A stretch of 64,000 nucleotides of DNA, from contig JAADGH010000109.1 in assembly GCA_013152475.1 (NCBI GenBank), forward strand, positions 8,247-72,246, written 5' to 3'. The stretch is from Planctomycetota bacterium (GTDB lineage: Bacteria > Planctomycetota > Brocadiia > JAADGH01). The notes beneath the pieces were generated by a model. That model did not search any database. It saw nothing but the letters and a program-made list of their open reading frames with translations, and had not been told where the DNA came from. Made by a program: the position numbers and the translations under genes. Of the stretch, positions 55,165 to 64,000 are shown one piece after another; positions within the stretch are counted from its first letter, which is position 1; each line of letters starts with the position of its first letter.

Positions 55165-56864
55165 TTCACGTGCCGCAACGAGGGTTAGTCCTATTTTCGG
55201 TGTTGATCCTGACCGCGGGTGGGCTGTGCGCGCAGCCGGCCTTCACCACGTCTTTTGAAAAGGGCACGGACAGGCCCGAGGGCTGGCGGCAGGCCGACTC
55301 GCCGGGAAAATGGGAGCACGGAGGACACACCGGTGAACGCTCTATCAGTGTCACCGGCAATGGAGAGGATCACGGGCGCTGGGTCTATGCCAAGCCGCCG
55401 CTGGACCCGAACCGCACGTATCGCTTTTCGGTATGGTATAAATCAGAGCAGAAAAGATCGGGGAGCAACTCGATTCTCATCGGCATCAACAGCTCCTTCA
55501 AGCGATACACCCACTCCGAGAAATGGAAGCAGGTCGTGCTGACCTTCCGCACCCCGGCCAACGGGAAGGACATGGCGGTGCGCTTGGGCCACTTCCACTT
55601 TAACGGGAAGGTGTGGTTCGATGACCTGAAGATCGAGCCGGTGAAGATGGTCTACTTCGAGCGCGACGGCGTGCAGCTCGGCGAAAACGAGCGTATCGAG
55701 AAGGGGCAGTATATCTTCGAGCCCGACCTCAACAGCTCGAACACCAACTGCTATCGCGTGACCACCGAGCAGACGGTCATCCACCATGAGAACCGCATGT
55801 GGTTCCGCGAGAACCGATACTTTATCCACAAATATCAGGTTGGGAGCTACTCGCAGCTCGATGCGGAGTTGTCCATGAAAATAACCCAGGAGGGGCAAAA
55901 AGAAAAACGCCAACCCCTGAAATGCAAGATCGAAATCAGCAAAGACGCAAAACAGTGGGATGTGCTGAAGCAAATCGAGTTGCCTGGAGATTTCACCATT
56001 CCGATACCGAAGAGTTACTTTCCTGCGAAACGGCTTTTCGTCCGACTCAGCGGCGACGGCAACTTCCAGGTGAAGAAATACCGCTACTCGGCCAAGCTCG
56101 ATGGCTCGCCTCCGGACATGAAAGGCCGGACCGAGGCGCTCAAACCGAACCACCTCATCATCGACAATCGTGCATTGCGGCTGGTGATCGAGGAGGGTGA
56201 AGGCCCCATCGTCTCGATCCGCCAGGGAGGGAAGGGCGTCGGCAGGCTCGAGTGCCTCATCGCCCAGTTCGAGAAGAAGGGTGTGGGCTACAAGAAGACC
56301 GGCATCGACTCCGCCCCCGCGCAGCGCGTAAAGAGCTTCACCCTCAAGAAGGACACGCCCGGCAAGCAGGTGGCGGAGGTCGTCGTCGAGCGGACGACGT
56401 CCGAGCCGGCGAAGCGGAAGTTCGAGGCCGCCTACCGTCTCACTGTGCCCGACAATGAGCCGTGGTTCGAGAGCAAGCTGGTCTCCGTCAAGAACACGGA
56501 CGACGTGGAATACAGGCTCATCGGCTACTATCACCGCCTCCAGCCCGCCGGGGGCATCGAACGCCCCAAGGCCCATGCGTGGGAAAATCTGGCCGCATGG
56601 ATCGCACAGGAGAACTTTCTCGGCGCCTTCGCGGCGCGTCCGGGCGATTTTTGTTTCGGCTTCCGCGCCGGCTTCGGCGATACCACACGCAACGTCCAAG
56701 CCCCCCTCCCCCCCGGCCAGACCTGGAACAGCAGCGAGCCCGGGGTCATTCTCTATTTCGGCGAGGGCGTCGACGACGCCTTCGACCGAGAGACCTGCCG
56801 CATCCGTCGGCGGTTCGGCCTCCCGGGGGTCAGGCGGCAGGGCGCCACCGAATTCAGACAGTAG
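55161..56864 (+). CDS. Secreted hypothetical protein with CBM-like N-terminal domain
   Basis: Signal LVLFSVLILTAGGLCAQ; AFTTSFEKGTDRPEGWRQ...KVWFDDLKIEPVKM; ATGA overlap with upstream aminotransferase. Confidence 0.6.
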   Translation: MIHVPQRGLVLFSVLILTAGGLCAQPAFTTSFEKGTDRPEGWRQADSPGKWEHGGHTGERSISVTGNGEDHGRWVYAKPPLDPNRTYRFSVWYKSEQKRSGSNSILIGINSSFKRYTHSEKWKQVVLTFRTPANGKDMAVRLGHFHFNGKVWFDDLKIEPVKMVYFERDGVQLGENERIEKGQYIFEPDLNSSNTNCYRVTTEQTVIHHENRMWFRENRYFIHKYQVGSYSQLDAELSMKITQEGQKEKRQPLKCKIEISKDAKQWDVLKQIELPGDFTIPIPKSYFPAKRLFVRLSGDGNFQVKKYRYSAKLDGSPPDMKGRTEALKPNHLIIDNRALRLVIEEGEGPIVSIRQGGKGVGRLECLIAQFEKKGVGYKKTGIDSAPAQRVKSFTLKKDTPGKQVAEVVVERTTSEPAKRKFEAAYRLTVPDNEPWFESKLVSVKNTDDVEYRLIGYYHRLQPAGGIERPKAHAWENLAAWIAQENFLGAFAARPGDFCFGFRAGFGDTTRNVQAPLPPGQTWNSSEPGVILYFGEGVDDAFDRETCRIRRRFGLPGVRRQGATEFRQ

Positions 56865-56973
56865 GCCCCCTCACCTTCCCCCTTGCCTCGGCAAACACCT
56901 CCTTCAGCGGATCACTCGACCTCACATACCCCCTGGGAAGCCTGCACCTGTCCTTGGATAAATTCCGTTGCGT

Positions 56974-57765
56974 TCACCTGCGCTCGACCGAAAGCGCATG
57001 GAGGACGGTCTGGATTTCGAAGGGCTTGAGGTCCGGGTGCTTCGAGAGGATCAGGGCGACGAGACCCGTCACGTGGGGGCACGCGAAGCTGTTGCCTGTC
57101 ACCTGCTTGCCCCCACCGCCCGGCCAGGGCACGCGGATCGACTCCCCCGGCGCGCCCATCTCGATGGGCTCGCCATGGGTGAAGGTGAAGGGGAAGGGAT
57201 AGCCGGCTTTGCGCGATGCCATGCACTTCGACCGTACCCCGAGGAGGTTGGAGAAGATCGCCGGGTAGCTCGGCCGTGCATCGTTGCTCGCCGCGGCGAC
57301 GAGGATGCTCGGCCGGAAGAAGGCGGCGTCGGCGAGCTCGTGGAAGATCTCGGCGTAGTCGCGGTTCGTCGTGCCGAGGCTCAGGTTGATCACGTCCATG
57401 CCTTCCTCGACGGCCCAGTGGATGCCCGCGAGGACCACGGGCGCGAAGCCGCTCATCCCCCGGCCGAGAACGCGGATGGAGTAGAGCGTCGCCCCCGGTG
57501 CGATGCGATGGATGATCCCCGCGCACGCCGTACCGTGCCCGGCCAGGTCCTCCGTGCCACCCTCGGCGCCGGTGACCTCGCCGTTTGCATCCATCTCCAG
57601 CTCGATGCCCCCGGCCACGGCCCCGCGCAACTCGGGGTGGGCGGCGTCGATGCCCGTGTCGAGCACGGCCACCTTCACGCCCGCGCCGTCGGACCCGCCC
57701 CAGGCCCAGGCCGGGGTGATCCGGGAGAAGGGGGGGAGTTCCTTTGTCTTACGCTTTCTTGCCAT
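56974..57765 (-). CDS. S8 (subtilisin-like) serine peptidase without signal or propeptide
   Basis: Asp VAVLDTGID, His GHGTACAGII, oxyanion Asn VAAASNDA, Ser GNSFACPHVTGLVALI. Confidence 0.92.
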   Translation of the reverse strand: MARKRKTKELPPFSRITPAWAWGGSDGAGVKVAVLDTGIDAAHPELRGAVAGGIELEMDANGEVTGAEGGTEDLAGHGTACAGIIHRIAPGATLYSIRVLGRGMSGFAPVVLAGIHWAVEEGMDVINLSLGTTNRDYAEIFHELADAAFFRPSILVAAASNDARPSYPAIFSNLLGVRSKCMASRKAGYPFPFTFTHGEPIEMGAPGESIRVPWPGGGGKQVTGNSFACPHVTGLVALILSKHPDLKPFEIQTVLHALSVERR

Positions 57766-58831
57766 GGCGACTACCAAGCTGGGGGAACGCAATGCCCGGT
57801 GCGGCGGCGAGCCCGCGCAGACGCCGAAGCAGCTTCACGCACATCGCGGTGACGTCTCTGCCGGACTCCGCAACCCGCTGCACGGCAATGGCCGCCTGGA
57901 AGGCAAGCCGCGCATCCGCTGCCATCTTCCATCGACGGGAGGTCCTTTGGAGTTCGTCAAGTGTCCCGGGCTTCTTCCTGCCCAGCATCGAATTTACGCA
58001 TCGGCGAAAGAGATCACAGATCGCCTGCCGGAGCAGGATGCCCCCCGCCAGCACCTCGGCATCGCGGGCGACGCGGACGAACTCCTCGATGTCGTCCTGC
58101 CCGCAGGGGGCCGCGGTCTTTCGATTCACGAGTTCGATCACGCCCAGCGGCCGGTCGCGCGAGAGCAGCGGCGCGCCGAGGATGGACTCGGTCCGCATGC
58201 CTGTCTTCCTGTCGATCTCGCCGTAGTGCTGCCCGCTCTCCAGGACGTCGGCGATATAGACCGGCTGGCCGGTGCGGAGGATCGAGCCGGCGATGCTGTT
58301 CTCGATGGGCACGCGCAGACCGAGCAACGTGTCGGCCACGGGGCTGACGGAGAGATGAAAGAAGAGGTCCTGCTTCGCCTCGTCGAAGAGGAGGAGCGAG
58401 CCCTCCTGGAAGTTGAAGCGCTTGACGGCCCTTTTGATGATCCGCCGGAGCGCAGCGTCCTCATTGCCACCGGGCGCGGGGGAATCGATAAGCGCCGCAA
58501 GCGCCTTCGCGGCCGGGGCTTTGGGCAGTGTCGCCGGACTGTCGATCTTGCTCACGGTTGCGAGGGTTGTGAGGAGGTCCATGGCGAAGTCGAACTCGCG
58601 CCCGGGCCGTGGGACCCCCCGCAGCTCCGACACGACGGCCGCCGTCCGCCGGAACACGGCCGATTGCTTTACGGCGGCGAGCCATTGCTTCCCTGCTGCG
58701 CCACACCATGCCCGGAGCAGTCGCAGGGCGGTGTCCGTGCCGCCGCGACCGTCCCCCTGCATCACCACGGCCGCGGTGTTGCATAGGACCGGTACAGCCG
58801 ACAGTATGTGTGTGCGTTTTTGTTTCGCCAT
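57749..58831 (-). CDS. GAF-domain sensor protein
   Basis: FNFQEGSLLLFDEAKQDLFFHLSVSPVADTLLGLRVPIENSIAGSILRTGQPVYIADVLESGQHYGEIDRKTGMRTESILGAPLLSRDRPLGVIELVNRK; 17-nt overlap with S8 peptidase gene. Confidence 0.88.
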   Translation of the reverse strand: MAKQKRTHILSAVPVLCNTAAVVMQGDGRGGTDTALRLLRAWCGAAGKQWLAAVKQSAVFRRTAAVVSELRGVPRPGREFDFAMDLLTTLATVSKIDSPATLPKAPAAKALAALIDSPAPGGNEDAALRRIIKRAVKRFNFQEGSLLLFDEAKQDLFFHLSVSPVADTLLGLRVPIENSIAGSILRTGQPVYIADVLESGQHYGEIDRKTGMRTESILGAPLLSRDRPLGVIELVNRKTAAPCGQDDIEEFVRVARDAEVLAGGILLRQAICDLFRRCVNSMLGRKKPGTLDELQRTSRRWKMAADARLAFQAAIAVQRVAESGRDVTAMCVKLLRRLRGLAAAPGIAFPQLGSRHGKKA

Positions 58832-58868
58832 TGGCACGGCTCCCGTTTCTCCGGTGCGTTTGAGAGGA

Positions 58869-58897
58869 ATGGTATCCCGTTCGGTCTGTCCGGTCAA
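58869..58897 (-). promoter_or_regulatory. Candidate promoter for GAF-subtilisin operon (TTGACC-17-TACCAT, minus strand)
   Basis: -35 complement at 58892-58897 and -10 complement at 58869-58874. Confidence 0.5.
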
Positions 58898-58987
58898 GCG
58901 TCTGTTTGGGAGTTGATTTCGTCGGATGTCCAGCGTATTGTGTTTGAGGTCCATGGTTATCCACACAAGCAGAAAGGAGGCAAGACA

Positions 58988-61660
58988 ATGAAGAGGATCG
59001 TGTTCGCAGCCGTTGCCGTGCTCGCCGTTGCGTTGGCCGGGGCGCTGACGGCCCAGGAATCCAAGAACCTGCTCCAGAATGGCGACTTCGAGAAGGTCAT
59101 CAATGGCAAACCAGAGGGCTGGCGCACCGCCGGGACGAACGCCGTGAAGCAGACGCTCGTCTCCGACACGGGCCGGGAGGGGGGGCACAGTGCGAAGCTG
59201 GTCTGCACGGAGATCAGCGGATCGACACCGGCAACTCACGTCATGCTGGCCCAATACGACACCGTGGGTCTGAAGAAGGGGAAGTGGTATCGGCTTCGGT
59301 TCTGGGCGAAACAGGAGGGGATGGAGGGGGAGGCGGTCCAGATCGGCGTCAACCAGACGAAGCCCTGGGCCAGCGGCACGAAAAACGCTGGGAACTTCCA
59401 GCCTGCCGAGGAGTGGAAGGAATACGAGTTCCAGTTCCGTGCGACTCGCGATGTGCCCGCCGGGACGAGCCGGTTCCAGATGTGGCACCATAGCGTCGGG
59501 ACGCTGTGGGTTGATGATATGACTTTGGAGCAGATACCGCGTCTCATCCAGACCCCGCTGAATGTCGTCGAGGCGCCGCCGGGAAAGAACCTGATCCCGA
59601 ACGCGTCCTTCGAGTGCGGTCCCGGCGGATGGGGGAGCATCGGCAAGATATCCGGCTGGGGAGGCAATCTGCTGCATCTCTTCGGCGAGATAGATAAGAC
59701 CACCGCTGCGGACGGCAAGCGGAGCCTGAAGATTCAATTGGGCCCGGACAATTTTCCCGTGATCTATTTCGATTACTTCCACATGATCCGCGAGCCGATG
59801 AAGAACATCCGCACGGTGAATCTCGGCTGGCTCAAGGTGGACAAGGGAAGCAGCTACACGCTGTCGGCGATGATGAAATCCTCTGCGCCGGGCGTCAAGG
59901 TCGAAATGATCATGGAAAGCGGCGGTCATCAGGACGCCGAGCTGACGACGGAGTGGAAGCGGTACAGCATGACCCGAAAGGCCCTTCGGGAATACAGCTT
60001 CGTCGGCCTTGATCTCGACCTGCCGGGCCAGGAACTGGAGCAGGCGACGATCTGGATCGACGCGGTGCAGTTTGAAAAATCCGACAAGGCCACCGACTTC
60101 CAGCCCTACGCCCCCGTGGAGGTGCAGTTGGCGACGGAAAAGCCTATGAACGTCTTCCGTGTCGGTGAGCCGGTCGCACTGAAGGCGACAGCCTGCAACG
60201 CCGGCGACGCGGAGGCGAAGGCGGTTGTGTCGGTCAAGGTGCAGGACTTCTTCGACCAGCCTGCTGGTGAAAAGACTGTCGAGGTCGCGGCGCCTCCAAA
60301 ATCGCAGGCCACGAAGACGATTCCTTTGCCCATCGAGAAGAAGGGGTTCTACCGCGTAACCGCGACCGTCGAAGCCGCCGGCGCGAAGCGAACGCACGTC
60401 ATCCGCATCGCCGTGGTCGAGCCGTATGGCGAGAAGGATTCCATCTTCGGTGTGAACCACGCCTATCCGTGGGACGACCTGATGAAGGTGAAGGAAATGG
60501 GCGGGACGATGTGGACGCGCGACTGGTCGATCAAGTGGCGTGATGTGGAGCCGGAGAAGGGCCGCTTCGATTTCACCCAGACCGACTACCAGATCGACCG
60601 GCCGATCAAGCTCGGCGATCAGGTCCTCGGCCTGCTGCCCTTCCCGTCGAGCGACTGGTCCTCCACCGCTCCTGACGACTTCAAGGCGAGCAGCAAATAC
60701 AGGCAGGAGCGCGAGCGCGTGGCCTTCAAACCGCGCGACATGGGCGAGTTCGAGAACTACGTGGCAAAGACCGTTGAGCACTACAAGGACCGGATCCAGT
60801 ACTGGGAGATCATGAACGAGCCGCTCTACACGACCTATGCCGTGCCGGAGCGCTTCGGCCACACGCCGAAGGACTACGTCGAGATCCTGAAGCACGCCTT
60901 CCAGACGATCCGGCGCGTGGATCCCAAGGCCAAGGTCATCGGCGGCATCGCGGGGCTGGGCGCGGAGCGTTTCGCCAAGGCCATCATCGACCTGGGCGCG
61001 CTGGACTACATGGACTTCATCAACACCCATACCTACCCCGGCACGACCATGCCCGAACGGACGCACGAGCAACTGGTCCGCCTGAACGAGATGATGGATG
61101 CGAAGGGCAAACGCAGGCCCATGTGGTGCACGGAGTACGGCTACTATGCCGACGACGACATGCCGGCGAAGCCGATGATTTCGTGGTGCACGTTTGTGAA
61201 ATCCGAGAAGCTCTGCGCGGCCTACTTCACCCGCATCAGCGCCCTCATGATGGGGGACGGTCACGAGAAGCTCTTCTTCCACGCGGGCACGTGCGCCAGG
61301 GCGAACACGCTGGGCTTCGGCGGGTTCCTCTACAAGTACGACAGCGTGCGGAAGGTTTATACGACGATTTCCGCGATGTCGAATATCTTCAAGGCCGACA
61401 CGAAGACGCATGGCAAACTGAAGGCGCCGGAGGGTCTCTGGGGATATCTCTTCGAGAACCCCAGAGGCGCCTTTGCCATGGTCTGGCGCGTGGCGAAGGC
61501 GAAGGGCGCGCTGACGGTGAAGAACGACCGGCTGAAGCTGCTCGACATTCAGGGCAATCCCATCGCCGGGCGCGAAATCGAACTAACGGAATACCCCGTG
61601 TATGTCATGGGGGCGGGCATGAAGGCGGATGAAGTGCGGGATGGATTTGAGCTGAAGTAG
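58988..61660 (+). CDS. Secreted glycoside hydrolase-like protein (GH39/GH5-type TIM barrel) with CBM-like N-terminal modules
   Basis: Signal MKRIVFAAVAVLAVALAGALTAQ; NLLQNGDFEKVINGKPEGWR CBM-like; RIQYWEIMNEPLYT acid/base Glu and MWCTEYGYY nucleophile-like motif. Confidence 0.75.
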   Translation: MKRIVFAAVAVLAVALAGALTAQESKNLLQNGDFEKVINGKPEGWRTAGTNAVKQTLVSDTGREGGHSAKLVCTEISGSTPATHVMLAQYDTVGLKKGKWYRLRFWAKQEGMEGEAVQIGVNQTKPWASGTKNAGNFQPAEEWKEYEFQFRATRDVPAGTSRFQMWHHSVGTLWVDDMTLEQIPRLIQTPLNVVEAPPGKNLIPNASFECGPGGWGSIGKISGWGGNLLHLFGEIDKTTAADGKRSLKIQLGPDNFPVIYFDYFHMIREPMKNIRTVNLGWLKVDKGSSYTLSAMMKSSAPGVKVEMIMESGGHQDAELTTEWKRYSMTRKALREYSFVGLDLDLPGQELEQATIWIDAVQFEKSDKATDFQPYAPVEVQLATEKPMNVFRVGEPVALKATACNAGDAEAKAVVSVKVQDFFDQPAGEKTVEVAAPPKSQATKTIPLPIEKKGFYRVTATVEAAGAKRTHVIRIAVVEPYGEKDSIFGVNHAYPWDDLMKVKEMGGTMWTRDWSIKWRDVEPEKGRFDFTQTDYQIDRPIKLGDQVLGLLPFPSSDWSSTAPDDFKASSKYRQERERVAFKPRDMGEFENYVAKTVEHYKDRIQYWEIMNEPLYTTYAVPERFGHTPKDYVEILKHAFQTIRRVDPKAKVIGGIAGLGAERFAKAIIDLGALDYMDFINTHTYPGTTMPERTHEQLVRLNEMMDAKGKRRPMWCTEYGYYADDDMPAKPMISWCTFVKSEKLCAAYFTRISALMMGDGHEKLFFHAGTCARANTLGFGGFLYKYDSVRKVYTTISAMSNIFKADTKTHGKLKAPEGLWGYLFENPRGAFAMVWRVAKAKGALTVKNDRLKLLDIQGNPIAGREIELTEYPVYVMGAGMKADEVRDGFELK

Positions 61661-61746
61661 TTCTTGTGGCGGAATGTAGGCGTTCATGCGTCCGGACCTT
61701 TCCGCAACGGGTACAAATGTAAAGTAATAAATAAGGAGATCGCATC

Positions 61747-62754
61747 ATGTCGGAGACTGTGCAGATCGTTTCCGCTCAGGATGAGCGGCTGTCGTGGAAC
61801 GGGGCGGTGTCGCTGGAAAAGACCGACGAGTGGGTGCGGCCTTGGCGGCTGCCCCACGAAGACAAAAACCTCTTCCCGCCCGAGGCGCTGATCGAACGAG
61901 CGGGCATGCCGGCCGGGGTGCGGCTCTGCTTCGCGACGGACTCGAAGGCCGTGCGGCTCAACGTGACCCCCATGGCGGCGGCGGGAAAGATCGACGTGGT
62001 CTGCAACGGCGACCCGATCGAGACGGTCCCCTTCGCCCAGGGCGACACCGCGATCGCCGCCGGGGCCCTGCCGGAGGGACGGAAGGAGATCGCACTCTGG
62101 CTGCCGATGGCCGTGCCGGTGCAGCTTGCATCGGTCGAGATCGATGCCCGCGCATCGCTGGAGAGGACCGCGGATACGCGGCCGAAGTGGATCACCTACG
62201 GCAGCTCTATCTCCCACTGCGGCGGCGCAGAGAGTCCCGCCTACACCTGGCCGGGCATCGTCGCCCGGGAGTGCGGACTAAACCTGACGTGTCTCGGCTT
62301 CGGCGGCAACTGCCACCTGGAGCCAAACCTGGCCCGCTTGATCCGAGATCTTCCGGCGGACTACATCTCCCTGAAGGTCGGCATTAACGTCATGGGCGGA
62401 GCCAGCCTGGGGCCGCGAACGTTCCTCCCGGCCGTCATCGGCTTCGTTCTGATCGTGCGCGAGGGGCACCCGGAGACGCCGCTGGTGCTATGCTCGCCGA
62501 TCATATCGAAACCGCGCGAGACGACCGACAACGCCGCCGGGCTGAATCTGGTGAAGATGCGGGGATACATCCAGGAGGCGGTGGACATCTTCCAGGCGCG
62601 CGGCGACAAGAACATCCATTATGTGGACGGCCTCTCGCTCCTCGGCCCCGACCATGCCCACCTGCAGGCGGACGACTGTCATCCGAATGCGGAGGGCTAC
62701 AAGGTGCTGGGCAACAACTTCGTCCGCGAGGCGGCATCGAAGTACTTCGTCTGA
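61747..62754 (+). CDS. SGNH/GDSL-family hydrolase with N-terminal beta-sandwich
   Basis: WITYGSSISHCGGAESPAYTWPGIVARECGLNLTCLGFGGNCHLEP...ISLKVGINVMGG...DDCHPNAEGYKVLGNNFV. Confidence 0.88.
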   Translation: MSETVQIVSAQDERLSWNGAVSLEKTDEWVRPWRLPHEDKNLFPPEALIERAGMPAGVRLCFATDSKAVRLNVTPMAAAGKIDVVCNGDPIETVPFAQGDTAIAAGALPEGRKEIALWLPMAVPVQLASVEIDARASLERTADTRPKWITYGSSISHCGGAESPAYTWPGIVARECGLNLTCLGFGGNCHLEPNLARLIRDLPADYISLKVGINVMGGASLGPRTFLPAVIGFVLIVREGHPETPLVLCSPIISKPRETTDNAAGLNLVKMRGYIQEAVDIFQARGDKNIHYVDGLSLLGPDHAHLQADDCHPNAEGYKVLGNNFVREAASKYFV

Positions 62755-62789
62755 TGGGCCTCGCACATGTCATCTCTGAAAGCGCGCGG

Positions 62790-63140
62790 GGTGTCAAGTA
62801 GGTTGTATGGGATTTTGCGGCAGGGGGAGCGGGGCCGGTCGAGGGTCGGTCGTGGACCTGCCGCCGAGATCGGTGCGTCTCGATGTCGGAGGCGACAGGC
62901 CTCCCGCCTCGTCAATACCCAATACGTGGATTCCGCCAGATATCGCCCCACCGCGCCGATCGCCACGGCGTGACCTTTCCGCTGACGGATACGGGCGCAC
63001 AGCCGACTCACGTCGGGCGATCACCGCCGCCGAGAGGAACCCCACCCCGGGCATCGTCATCAGCAGCTTCAGCCTTTTTCATCCTCGACCAACACAAGGG
63101 TGTAGCGTTTGTGCGAGTCAAAGGCCATACTCATTTCCAT
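62790..63140 (-). pseudogene. Internally deleted IS110-family transposase remnant
   Basis: N-terminus MEMSMAFDSHKRYTLVLVEDEKG (63069-63140), then LLMTMPGVGFLSAAVIA and, in another frame, RIRQRKGHAVAIGAVGRYLAESTYWVLTRREA: the ends of an IS110 transposase with the middle missing. Confidence 0.65.
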
Positions 63141-63141
63141 A

Positions 63142-63198
63142 GCGCGCTCCTTTATTTAAAGAACTTGTTGCCCGAACCATTCTACCCCAGGAGCGCGC
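63142..63198. repeat. Inverted repeat GCGCGCTCCT...AGGAGCGCGC upstream of the IS110 remnant
   Basis: Arms 63142-63151 and 63189-63198, perfect 10 bp, 37-nt spacer. Confidence 0.6.
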
Positions 63199-63208
63199 TT
63201 TCATCCTA

Positions 63209-63296
63209 TCACTGCGAGGAGCATCATTCGCGATAGCGGAAGATGGGACGACACAATCTCATCCATCAATGGACGAGCTTGCCGCGCTCGCAATGA
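63209..63296. repeat. Imperfect terminal inverted repeat TCACTGCGAG...CTCGCAATGA, dispersed-repeat-like unit
   Basis: 9/10 paired ends over an 88-bp unit; resembles the common 'TCATTGCGAGGAGC...GCTCGCAATGA' bacterial intergenic repeat. Confidence 0.5.
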
Positions 63297-63474
63297 CAAT
63301 CACGAGGGACTTGCGCAGGGTCGCTTGGTTTTCTGTTTGTCGTCCGGTTCAAGGGTAGCGGACGGGTCACACAGTTCAATGGCATGGTTTTTTCATGGAT
63401 TCTCCGCAGCCAACAAGATAACCTATTCGCGAGCAATAGGGCCATCCCAACAACGATTCGTTTTTGCGAACACG

Positions 63475-64000
63475 ATGAACTACGATATCGGCATCATCAC
63501 CGCGGCCAACGAGATTCAGGCCCGGGGCTACCGGCGGCAAATTGACTGGCGGCGAGAACGGGACATGCTCCCCGAGGAGACGGACTTTCGCGTCATCGCC
63601 GACCCCGGCGGCAAGCGCATCGGCTCCGGCGGCAGCACGATCTATGTGCTGCATGAGCTCCTTCGGGATGCAAGCGGCGACTTCGACAAGGCGTTCCGAG
63701 GAAGGCGAATCCTTATCCTCCACTCCGGCGGCGACAGCCGGCGGCTGCCGGCGTATTCCGCCATCGGCAAGGCCTTCGCGCCCCTGCCGTCGGAGGAGTT
63801 CTTCGCCGTGTTCGATGCCCTTTTCGATCAATTGAGGCGGCTACCCGTTCTGGAAGAAGGCCAGGTGGTCGTCGCGTCGGGAGATGTGTTGCTCACCTTC
63901 GAGTCGGACTACGTCGCGTTCGCCCCCTCCGGCGTCACGGGCGTGGCCTACCCGGACCTGCCCCACGTCGCAGCGGGGCATGGCGTCTACGTCACGAACC
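63475..64000 (+). CDS. Fucokinase / FKP-like protein, N-terminal part (runs off right edge)
   Basis: No stop to window end: MNYDIGIITAANEIQARGYRRQIDWRRER...VIADPGGKRIGSGGSTIYVLHELL...GRRILILHSGGDSRRLPAYSAIGKAFAPLP, typical L-fucokinase/GDP-fucose pyrophosphorylase N-terminal region; missed by the ORF track because it is unterminated. Confidence 0.75.
   Translation, partial: MNYDIGIITAANEIQARGYRRQIDWRRERDMLPEETDFRVIADPGGKRIGSGGSTIYVLHELLRDASGDFDKAFRGRRILILHSGGDSRRLPAYSAIGKAFAPLPSEEFFAVFDALFDQLRRLPVLEEGQVVVASGDVLLTFESDYVAFAPSGVTGVAYPDLPHVAAGHGVYVTN

Noticed and set aside
58850-61411. Very long antisense frame (upper part of 57749..61411 minus ORF)
   Set aside because: Lies antisense to the well-supported GH-like gene at 58988-61660. 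Composition is Arg/His/Leu-rich as expected from GC-rich codon mirror frames. The true GAF gene starts at 58831.
1-64000. CRISPR arrays, rRNA and tRNA genes
   Set aside because: No regularly spaced direct repeats, and no rRNA or tRNA-like sequence noticed by eye. tRNAscan and Infernal would be needed for certainty.

Overview
The window is a GC-rich bacterial chromosome segment, probably from an uncultured PVC/Planctomycetota-like or Hydrogenedentota-like lineage (inferred from gene content only). Reading left to right: (1) a toxin-antitoxin/nuclease cluster at 0.4-3.1 kb with HicBA, a truncated BrnA-like antitoxin, a NucS/DUF91-like nuclease and MazEF; (2) carbohydrate-catabolism genes at 4.5-24.3 kb (DUF1080, class II FBP aldolase, CBM9/DUF4091 protein, divergent Gfo/Idh dehydrogenases, ASST-like and PQQ-propeller proteins, sulfatase, TIM-barrel isomerase), with serS and a histone-deacetylase-like gene among them; (3) a complete minus-strand V/A-type ATPase operon at 24.4-34.05 kb, led by a PTS EIIA gene and ending in a universal stress protein; (4) a LacI-type HTH-PilZ fusion and a B12 radical SAM + Gfo/Idh pair; (5) a lower-GC insert at about 38.5-43.7 kb bounded by an IS4-type transposase remnant and carrying a ferric-iron-type ABC transporter plus gene fragments; (6) large secreted glycoside-hydrolase-like proteins, an HNH nuclease and a translationally overlapping GAF-protein/subtilisin pair; (7) a decayed IS110-family element and the start of a fucokinase-like gene at the right edge. 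The best candidates for new biology are the GAF-subtilisin pair, the EIIA/V-ATPase/UspA operon, the HTH-PilZ fusion and a conserved block shared by two unrelated promoters. All identifications come from reading the sequence. No database searches were run.
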